Positions 6,273-11,368 of a DNA stretch of 11,368 nt are shown here, one piece after another. Position numbers and translations under genes: made by a program. The notes below the pieces were generated by a model that was not told where the DNA came from, made no database searches, and saw only the letters and a list, made by a program, of their open reading frames with translations. This stretch comes from Microcaldota archaeon (GTDB lineage: Archaea; Micrarchaeota; Micrarchaeia; Micrarchaeales; CABMGC01). The stretch is taken from the NCBI GenBank assembly GCA_030040335.1, contig JASHTX010000047.1, positions 1-11,368 on the forward strand, written 5' to 3'. Each line of letters starts with the position of its first letter. Position 1 is the first letter of the stretch.

Positions 6273-6851
6273 ATGTCCGAAGAAGAGTCGCTGAAGAAGT
6301 ACAACGGCCTGTATCTAGAGATAATAATGCGCTACAAGGACGCGATAGAATCTGGGGAGAAACTCTATGTCGCCGAGCTCCCGAAGCTGATAACGCCCCA
6401 GGACGAAGCCGTTGTCTCACTGGCCAAATCCATAACCAGCGCCTTTCCTTCGTACAAATCTGAGCAGGACTTCTACGATGCTGCGAAGCAGGCTCACAAA
6501 TACGTAAAGGATAAGATAACAACATTGAGCCCTCCGATAGAGTTCTGGTTGAAGCCAAATCAGGTCCTGTCCCTTGAGGCTGGAGATGTCTTTGACAAGG
6601 CTGTTCTCTTATGCAGCATAATGGTCGCGATGGGTAACGTCACAACAAAGATACTAGTAGTTACGAAAAAGGCCAACGAAGAGTTCCTGGTATATTGCGA
6701 ATTCAAGGACAAAATATTGGCTGTGAATCCAGAAGGCAATATAACCGAGTTCCAGAGCAAACAGGAGCTGCTAGACAAGATGGGCGTGAGGGAAGACGCA
6801 GATATTACCGCCTACGAGTTCAATGATAAGATGTACAACGACCTAGCCTAA
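6273..6851 (+). CDS. Transglutaminase-fold protein lacking the catalytic triad
   Basis: This 192-residue protein resembles the archaeal/bacterial transglutaminase-like fold. QDFYDAAKQAHKYVKDKI (65-82) matches the helix before the active site, and FWLKPNQVLSLEAGDVFDKA (91-110) with VLLCSIMVAMG (111-121) matches the usual W-x-P-x-x-T-L-x-x-x-x-G-D-C-D/E-D-K-A-x-L-L-x-x-L-x-x-A-x-G pattern. The nucleophilic Cys is Val106. In the following strands YCEFKDKILAVNPEG (141-155) replaces the H-x-x-V...LDP block: no His is present and the Asp is Asn152. All three triad positions therefore appear lost while the scaffold is kept, which suggests a binding or regulatory role. There is no signal peptide or membrane segment, so it is probably cytoplasmic. 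The ATG at 6273 is chosen; a TTG at 6183 would add 30 residues unlike the family. The fold call rests on pattern recognition. Confidence 0.62.
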   Translation: MSEEESLKKYNGLYLEIIMRYKDAIESGEKLYVAELPKLITPQDEAVVSLAKSITSAFPSYKSEQDFYDAAKQAHKYVKDKITTLSPPIEFWLKPNQVLSLEAGDVFDKAVLLCSIMVAMGNVTTKILVVTKKANEEFLVYCEFKDKILAVNPEGNITEFQSKQELLDKMGVREDADITAYEFNDKMYNDLA

Positions 6852-6925
6852 CGCAGCTCTTATCCTAAATCTAAATTCATACAAATGAATAAATATGGCT
6901 AGAAATTCACTCTATCAGTGGCAAC
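6852..6925 (+). promoter_or_regulatory. Short intergenic promoter of the GNAT-like gene
   Basis: This 74-base gap contains aataaatat (6888-6896), a TATA-like box centred about 34 bases before the ATG at 6926, implying a leader of about 8 bases. No Shine-Dalgarno sequence precedes the ATG, which supports separate transcription from the gene upstream. An ATG at 6895 lies in another frame and opens only 37 codons. Confidence 0.45.
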
Positions 6926-7573
6926 ATGAATCTCAGAGTCGAGAGGCACAAGAAAATAAAGGCGATAGATGCTGCGCTAGGTGTAACAAGGTCATACGAA
7001 GAGTCCTCTAGCAAGGTCGCCACGCGAGCCGGGACCCTTTTCATAAGTAAAGAAGTAACCAGCTCGGGGCAGTTTACCTCGTTACATTACACAGTCGACC
7101 TTCAAGAACCAGGGACCAAGACAAGAAACACAGGCCTTGCAATGGTCACTCTTACGAAGAGCCTAGAAACTCCAGCACCGCTGCCGTTCGGCGAACTGCG
7201 CAAATACGGAGTAAGAGATGATCAAATGGTTGCAAAGATATTTACGTTCAGCCCGCTCACTAACTTGCCCCTCGAAGAGCAGGAAAGGCTTAAAAGGAAT
7301 GGAATCGGATCGGCATTGTACGGCGCAGTAGTGGCTGATGTCTGGCAAAGAGGCGCTGTGGCCATAGTGCTTGAGACGACCAAGGACGAAGGCACCGCTT
7401 TTTTTGAGAGCAAAGAATTCAAACTACTGCTAAAAATGGGAGGGAAAAGCGAATATGTAAACGTTTATTTCAAGAAACTTGATCAGAGCGCGCCCGCCAA
7501 ACAACCCAGCAAAGCAATGTCTGAAGCCGTCAGACCCACCCACCTATCCCCCTCTGGCCCGCCGACGACTTGA
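6926..7573 (+). CDS. GNAT-like acetyltransferase domain protein
   Basis: In this 215-residue protein the middle looks like a GNAT N-acetyltransferase core. Strand 4, VAKIFTFSP (102-110), is followed by the acetyl-CoA pyrophosphate loop KRNGIGSALYGAVV (123-136), helix and strand QRGAVAIVLETT (141-152), and EGTAFFESKEFKLL (155-168), which resembles the usual A-x-x-F-Y-x-x-x-G-F segment. The N-terminal 70 residues do not resemble a standard GNAT start, and the substrate is unknown. The last 27 residues (about 189-215) are rich in Pro, Ser and Thr and look disordered. The final 44 bases overlap the end of fen on the other strand, so this tail is partly constrained by, or a by-product of, the FEN1 C-terminus. 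Confidence 0.6.
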   Translation: MNLRVERHKKIKAIDAALGVTRSYEESSSKVATRAGTLFISKEVTSSGQFTSLHYTVDLQEPGTKTRNTGLAMVTLTKSLETPAPLPFGELRKYGVRDDQMVAKIFTFSPLTNLPLEEQERLKRNGIGSALYGAVVADVWQRGAVAIVLETTKDEGTAFFESKEFKLLLKMGGKSEYVNVYFKKLDQSAPAKQPSKAMSEAVRPTHLSPSGPPTT

Positions 7574-8588
7574 ACCCTAGTAAGGCGTCAGCAAACTTGC
7601 TCACTCTGTCTTCAGAGAAATCGTGCTTCTCGCACATGAATTTTATTATCATCTCCTTGTTTGCCTTGGCGCCCTTCATGATCTTTTCCATCTCCATCTT
7701 CGGTATCTCCGAGGTCTCAGGTTTTGTGAATGTCTCCTCCACCTCTATCGGATCGACCTCAAACTCCTTGTTGTACTTGCTTTTTATGTAAGCGGCTATC
7801 TCCTTGAGGCTTTTCTGCTCCTTCACTATCTTCAACGCAGTTTTTGGGCCTACTCCATCTATGCCTTCGTTGAAATCCGTGCCCATGAGTATCCCTACCC
7901 ATACAAGCTGCCTCTGGCTAAGTCCTAGATTGCTCAAAAGCTTCTTCAAGTCTATTCTCTCCGGATTAACATCAACAAAAACGTTCTTCCGAGGCAATTT
8001 CCTCTTGCCGCTTATCGTGAGGTTCCTCACAACCACGTTAGATCCGAATAAGAAGAGGTCATAATCCTGGCTTCCACTCGCATACGTTAGCCCTTCCCTT
8101 GTCATCCTCGCAGCCTGCGCCTCCCCTTCGCTCGGAGCCTGTATGTAGGCGATGCCCATGTGGTCCAGTAGCTCCTTCGCGCTCGCCACTATCTCCTTGT
8201 TTATCCTTGTGCTCGCAACAGCGTGCGTTCTCGCCTCCTCGAGCATGCCTTTCTCAAGCGCCTTGTTCCACTCCTCAAGAGCCTCCTTCCTCCTGTTCAT
8301 CCTCGCTTCGATGGTCCTCTGCTTCAGTGCCGGTGGTATCCCGTCAAAGATGAATACAGGCGTTATCTTGTGCTCCAGCAGGTTTATCGTCCTGTAGAAA
8401 AGCCCTGAAAGGTGGCTGGTCACCGCGCCGTGCGAGTCCATCAGCGGCGTGCCGTCCGGCTGTCTTATTATCGTGAGGAACTGGTAGATCGTGTTGTATG
8501 CGTCTATCGCTATCGTCTTGCCTGCAAGGTCATCGAACGAGATCGTCTCCTTTACCTCTGCAACCAGCGGACCCAGCGCTACGGCCAA
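7530..8588 (-). CDS. fen: Flap endonuclease 1 (FEN1)
   Basis: This structure-specific 5' nuclease removes Okazaki-fragment flaps and acts in repair. The 352-residue protein is of normal archaeal length. The metal-binding acidic residues are present: D29 (IAIDAYNTIYQFL), D82 (VFIFDGIPP), E154 and E156 (APSEGEAQAA), D175 and D177 (GSQDYDLFLFG) and D238 (MGTDFNEGIDGVGPKTA, which also carries the helix-hairpin DNA-binding element). The last eight residues, QRGIGGWV, fit a PCNA-interacting box of Q-x-x-hydrophobic-x-x-aromatic type, with Val instead of the usual final Phe. The start is TTG at 8588: the resulting MAVALGPL aligns with the family N-terminus (M-G-V-x-L-x-x-L), and GGTGA lies four bases upstream. 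It follows the MBF1 stop with no gap and in the same frame. Confidence 0.95.
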   Translation of the reverse strand: MAVALGPLVAEVKETISFDDLAGKTIAIDAYNTIYQFLTIIRQPDGTPLMDSHGAVTSHLSGLFYRTINLLEHKITPVFIFDGIPPALKQRTIEARMNRRKEALEEWNKALEKGMLEEARTHAVASTRINKEIVASAKELLDHMGIAYIQAPSEGEAQAARMTREGLTYASGSQDYDLFLFGSNVVVRNLTISGKRKLPRKNVFVDVNPERIDLKKLLSNLGLSQRQLVWVGILMGTDFNEGIDGVGPKTALKIVKEQKSLKEIAAYIKSKYNKEFEVDPIEVEETFTKPETSEIPKMEMEKIMKGAKANKEMIIKFMCEKHDFSEDRVSKFADALLGFKSSAGQRGIGGWV

Positions 8589-9065
8589 TCACTCACCCTG
8601 CTCCTTCTTTTCATTCTCCTCCTTTGCTATGTCCCAGAGCGTGACAGGCTCGTTCTTCTTCGAGGAAACGAACGTCTTCTTTCCTGAAACCCTGTCAGTT
8701 AGCTTTATCCCCAACTCCTTCTCTAGTTTGAGTCTGGTTTTCTCGCTTGGTAGCGTCTTCTGCTCCTCTATCCTCAGCAGGGTGCTTTCCTTCTCTGCAA
8801 TCATCTCTCCCAGAACCTTTAGCGGCAGGCCAAGCTTCTCTCTTGCCTTCCGTATCTCCTCCCCGTAGTTGTCTATTATTTCCTCTTCGCCAGGTTTTTC
8901 ATACATTTCCTGAGCCTTCGGCTGCCTCCTTTCCTCTTCAGAGCCATATCTGCGCACCACTTCCTTGCCCCGCGCATCAGCTTCGCAGACCAGCATCTGC
9001 GCTCCCTCGACATTTATCTCGAAGACCTCGCTTACCTCCCTGCCGCAAATCTCGCACTCTGGCAT
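8589..9065 (-). CDS. Archaeal multiprotein bridging factor 1 (aMBF1)
   Basis: This 158-residue protein has an N-terminal zinc-ribbon-like segment (C4-x-x-C7, then C27), a charged linker (about 45-62) and a C-terminal Cro/XRE helix-turn-helix (about 63-122: NYGEEIRKAREKLGLPLKVL, then TLLRIEEQKTLPSEKTR). This is the archaeal MBF1 layout; these proteins bridge to the basal transcription machinery and associate with ribosomes. The fourth zinc ligand, usually Cys three residues after C27, is Asp30, so zinc binding may be altered. I use the ATG at 9065, which gives the family N-terminus MPECEICG and lies about 25 bases from a TATA-like element. The TTG at 9107 would put that promoter inside the gene. 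It is co-transcribed with fen, whose TTG start immediately follows this TGA. Confidence 0.9.
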   Translation of the reverse strand: MPECEICGREVSEVFEINVEGAQMLVCEADARGKEVVRRYGSEEERRQPKAQEMYEKPGEEEIIDNYGEEIRKAREKLGLPLKVLGEMIAEKESTLLRIEEQKTLPSEKTRLKLEKELGIKLTDRVSGKKTFVSSKKNEPVTLWDIAKEENEKKEQGE

Positions 9066-9125
9066 TGTGGCCCCCACTGTAGAATCATATATATTGCTGC
9101 GCCACAAATAATAAACCTTGACATC
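9066..9125. promoter_or_regulatory. Divergent promoter, MBF1 / site-2 protease
   Basis: In this 60-base region a single near-symmetric element, catatatatt (9086-9095), is about 25 bases from the MBF1 ATG on one side and about 36 from the protease ATG on the other. It could serve both strands, giving a leaderless MBF1 mRNA and a protease leader of about 10 bases. No other convincing TATA box fits either start. Confidence 0.5.
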
Positions 9126-10598
9126 ATGGCTTCAAAGACCAGCATCTACGACACGCCAGAAAGCTTCCAGAAGGCCTACGCGCGGCTTATAACGCTGATG
9201 ATGATAGTCGCCGCGATTTTTGCAATAATCTACCTGTACACTTCTCCGGGCAACATCTTGGTCAGGTTCGTTCTGGCTGTCATCGCCCTGATGGTCTCCG
9301 GAGAAATAATAGCGAGCGCCAATGGCATAGAGCAACACTCTCTGGGCGCCTACATGCTGGGCGGAAAGAGGGGCATCGGCGTCATAGAATGGCTCGCAAA
9401 GCAGAGTCCCAGGATTTGGCTCGCTTTTGCCGATTGGGGAATCGGATTCAGCTTCGGGATTCTCTCGTATTTCGTCTTCAAGAAGAACATAAACAAGAAG
9501 GCGATGCTCGCAGGCATAATAACCATAATCGTGGTGCTGTTCGTGGCCTTCCCCTACCTGCCGGTGATACTGAACTTCATAAACATACCCCAGATCACGA
9601 GCAAGATAGGCACTACGGAAGTCGCATCAAGCCCCTCAAGCTTTAGTTTGTTCTTCTACATATTCGTTGCTGCAAGCGTTATCGGAGGTTTCAGCCTCGG
9701 GACAATCATCCTCATACTCTTCAGCGGCGGCAGCATCCTTTATACCACATCCGTGTTCCTTGTCAGCCTCCTGAGCTCGCATCCGAATACGGGAGTGCTT
9801 AATCAGCAGGTGCCCGGTGTTGCACCACTGATACCAGGAATAACGATCCCACTCGTTGCTGGAATAATATCGCTTATAATACTGCTCGTAGTGCATGAGT
9901 TCTCTCACGGTGTGCTCGCAAAGATAGCAAAGATCAGGATAAGATCGATAGGCGTGATTCTCTTCGGCATAATACCTCTCGGAGCCTACGTCGAACCCGA
10001 CGAGAGAGAGGTCAGGAAGCTGAAGGCATACGCGCAGGACAGAATCTCGATAGCAGGTATTTCGGCCAACATGGTCACATCGATATTCTTCTTCATCATC
10101 ACCTTCATCATAATCTCGTATGTGCTGCCCAATGTAAGCACTGGCGGGGTCCTGATAACGGAAGTGATAAAGAACTACTCGGCCTATGGCGTTATACCGG
10201 TAAATTCCACGATACTGGCCTGGAACAACGTAACCATCAGGAACGTCTACGACCTGGAGAAGGTGGAGGCGAGCTACGTCTCAGGACCTGTCAATATCGT
10301 CACGAATCAGGGTTCGTTTACTGTTACTCCCAACTCTCAGGGAAAGATAGGCATACTCGCAGAGCCAGCGCAAACCGGCACCCAGTACCAGCTTACGAAC
10401 TTCATCTACTCTATAGCTGCTCTCTCTTTCGGACTCAACTTCTTCGTGGCAATCTTCAACCTTCTTCCCATCCCTGCGTTTGACGGCTGGCGCATATATG
10501 AAAACAGGGTAAAGAACAAGGCTCTGCTCAAGGCATTCTCTGCAATAATCATAGTGGCGATTCTCCTGAACGCTTTACCATGGCTCTGGTCTGTGTGA
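9126..10598 (+). CDS. Site-2 protease-like intramembrane metalloprotease (M50)
   Basis: This 490-residue integral membrane protein has about ten or eleven hydrophobic segments (roughly 20-38, 43-64, 97-117, 127-150, 174-199, 200-217, 240-264, 274-290, 311-334, 424-448 and 467-486). The zinc site is HEFSH at 257-261, inside a membrane segment. The third ligand is in PIPAFDGWR (448-456, D453), matching the L/F-D-G motif of the family. PLGAYVEPDE (284-293) is the conserved segment after the active site in archaeal members. Between segments, residues about 337-425 form a soluble domain where a PDZ-like domain is expected, but it is weakly recognisable. About 240 residues with six membrane segments precede the catalytic core. 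The family cleaves membrane-bound substrates, often regulators. An ATG start with a TATA-like element upstream is clear. The substrate is unknown. Confidence 0.9.
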   Translation: MASKTSIYDTPESFQKAYARLITLMMIVAAIFAIIYLYTSPGNILVRFVLAVIALMVSGEIIASANGIEQHSLGAYMLGGKRGIGVIEWLAKQSPRIWLAFADWGIGFSFGILSYFVFKKNINKKAMLAGIITIIVVLFVAFPYLPVILNFINIPQITSKIGTTEVASSPSSFSLFFYIFVAASVIGGFSLGTIILILFSGGSILYTTSVFLVSLLSSHPNTGVLNQQVPGVAPLIPGITIPLVAGIISLIILLVVHEFSHGVLAKIAKIRIRSIGVILFGIIPLGAYVEPDEREVRKLKAYAQDRISIAGISANMVTSIFFFIITFIIISYVLPNVSTGGVLITEVIKNYSAYGVIPVNSTILAWNNVTIRNVYDLEKVEASYVSGPVNIVTNQGSFTVTPNSQGKIGILAEPAQTGTQYQLTNFIYSIAALSFGLNFFVAIFNLLPIPAFDGWRIYENRVKNKALLKAFSAIIIVAILLNALPWLWSV

Positions 10599-10612
10599 CA
10601 GCGCCCGCAATA

Positions 10613-10630
10613 CGTTTTTATGTTTTCTCT
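10613..10630 (+). terminator. Oligo-T tract after the site-2 protease gene
   Basis: gtttttatgttttctct, 15 bases after the protease stop codon, has the T-run character of archaeal intrinsic terminators, with no hairpin needed. It overlaps the region upstream of ftsZ and may also act as part of that promoter. Confidence 0.4.
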
Positions 10631-10662
10631 AATTATAGTAAACTCGGCGACTGGGCATTTTG
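10631..10662 (+). promoter_or_regulatory. Probable ftsZ promoter
   Basis: aattatagt (10631-10639) is centred about 28 bases before the ftsZ ATG at 10663, which would give a leaderless or nearly leaderless mRNA. No Shine-Dalgarno sequence precedes the ATG. The T-rich tttttatg (10614-10621) is a weaker alternative box. Confidence 0.4.
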
Positions 10663-11368
10663 ATGGCTGACGAGTACCTCTCACCTGATGATGAGGAGCT
10701 GCTTAAGTTCATAGAGGCAGCTAAGCCCAAGATCTACATCGTCGGCACCGGCGGGAGCGGCTCAAATACTATTTCTAGGATGACAGAGCTCAACATAGAG
10801 GGCGCGACGCTCATAGCCATGAACACAGATGCGCAGCATCTGGTTAAGATAAGATCACAAAGGAAATTGCTTCTCGGCAAGAAAATAACTCACGGCCTCG
10901 GGGCTGGAAGCGACCCGAAGGTCGGGGAGGAAGCAACTCACGAAAGCAAGGATGAGATACAGCACATGCTAAGCGACTCGCAGCTAGTCTTCGTCACGTG
11001 CGGGCTCGGAGGAGGCACGGGAACCGGGTCTGCCCCGCTCATAGCCCACGAGGCCAAGGAAGCTGGCGCGCTCACCCTCGGAATAGTCACACTTCCGTTC
11101 TCTACAGAGGGCAAGTCAAGGATGCGCAATGCGCTCGATGGCCTGCAGAGACTGAAAAGGTCCACCGACACCACGATAATCATACCCAACGACAAGCTTC
11201 TCAACGTTGCTCCTGACCTGCCCCTGAACATGGCTTTTAAGGTGAGTGACGAGGTGCTGGCCAATGCCACCAAGGGCATAGTTGAGATGGTCACCAAACC
11301 CGGGATGGTCAACATAGACTTTGCAGACCTCAGGAGCGTGCTCAAGGATTCAGGATATGCTGTGATAG
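10663..11368 (+). CDS. ftsZ: Cell division GTPase FtsZ, partial (3' end outside window)
   Basis: This tubulin-like GTPase forms the division ring. The window holds 235 codons before its right edge; the frame is still open, so roughly the last third is missing. Visible motifs: the first nucleotide loop VGTGGSGSN (27-35), MNTDAQHL (53-60), LGAGSDP (79-85), the tubulin signature GLGGGTGTGSAP (114-125), LPFSTEGKSR (144-153), IIPNDKLL (173-180) and the synergy (T7) loop NIDFADL (217-223), whose Asp completes the GTPase site of the neighbouring subunit. The NTD-x-QHL and GLGAG segments resemble archaeal FtsZ1, but assigning FtsZ1 or FtsZ2 needs a tree. A short acidic extension (about 20 residues) precedes the core. 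The ATG at 10663 is the start. Confidence 0.94.
   Translation, partial: MADEYLSPDDEELLKFIEAAKPKIYIVGTGGSGSNTISRMTELNIEGATLIAMNTDAQHLVKIRSQRKLLLGKKITHGLGAGSDPKVGEEATHESKDEIQHMLSDSQLVFVTCGLGGGTGTGSAPLIAHEAKEAGALTLGIVTLPFSTEGKSRMRNALDGLQRLKRSTDTTIIIPNDKLLNVAPDLPLNMAFKVSDEVLANATKGIVEMVTKPGMVNIDFADLRSVLKDSGYAVI

Noticed and set aside
5697..6294. Two overlapping plus-strand open reading frames (161 and 162 codons) over the start of aspS
   Set aside because: Both are antisense to the AspRS OB-fold and motif 1 region and show no domain; they end in the neighbouring intergenic region or gene.
7530..9065. MBF1 and FEN1 as a single broken gene
   Set aside because: Each has complete domains with proper family N- and C-termini and a GGTGA site precedes FEN1, so two genes are the simpler reading.
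9066..9107. TTG-initiated 14-residue extension of MBF1
   Set aside because: It would place the only good TATA-like element inside the gene, and the family begins at the M-P-x-C-x-x-C segment.
10938..11345. 135-codon minus-strand open reading frame inside ftsZ
   Set aside because: Antisense to the FtsZ GTPase motifs; no recognisable product.
1..11368. tRNA/rRNA genes, CRISPR arrays, transposases and attachment sites
   Set aside because: Gaps between genes are at most about 135 bases and none shows a cloverleaf, repeat-spacer pattern, terminal inverted repeats or direct repeats.

Overview
The window is a dense stretch of archaeal chromosome with almost no non-coding DNA. The domain is clear from gene content: an archaeal-type AspRS, an AsnRS beside a catalytic-core-only asparagine synthetase paralogue (AS-AR type), an MBF1 homologue with zinc ribbon and helix-turn-helix, FEN1 with a C-terminal PIP-like box, an Lrp/AsnC-type regulator, a large site-2 protease and an archaeal-style FtsZ. 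Starts also look archaeal. Genes behind promoters have TATA-like boxes about 25-37 bases before the start and little or no leader. Genes inside operons carry GGTGA-type ribosome sites. A compact DPANN/Micrarchaeota-like or euryarchaeal lineage would fit, but I cannot place it from this window alone.

Layout. 1-1758: a SpeE-like Rossmann protein (minus) divergent from a kinase-fold protein (plus), sharing a 45-base promoter region. 1759-6137: an aspartate/asparagine block. A minus-strand operon reads 84-aa orphan protein, AS-AR-type asparagine synthetase, AsnRS. Divergent from it is an Lrp/AsnC regulator, whose 3' end meets that of AspRS. The 105-base divergent promoter holds a perfect 19-base dyad and a second perfect 9-base inverted repeat bracketing the regulator's own TATA box. 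6273-7573: a transglutaminase-fold protein that seems to have lost its catalytic residues, then a GNAT-like protein. 7530-9065: a minus-strand MBF1-FEN1 pair in which the FEN1 start codon directly follows the MBF1 stop codon in the same frame. 9126-11368: a multi-spanning site-2 protease, then ftsZ, cut by the window end.

How the genes work together. The coherent unit is 1759-6137: an enzyme that should make asparagine from aspartate, the two synthetases that charge these amino acids, and an amino-acid-sensing type of regulator between them. It recalls the bacterial pairing of AsnC with asnA, built here from archaeal parts. The regulatory link is inferred. The other genes are housekeeping (FEN1, MBF1, FtsZ, site-2 protease) or degenerate enzyme folds (transglutaminase-like, kinase-like, SpeE-like) whose substrates cannot be read from sequence.

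All three convergent gene pairs end within 1 base of each other or overlap. No tRNA, rRNA, CRISPR array or mobile element was seen, and no gene-free stretch exceeds about 140 bases.
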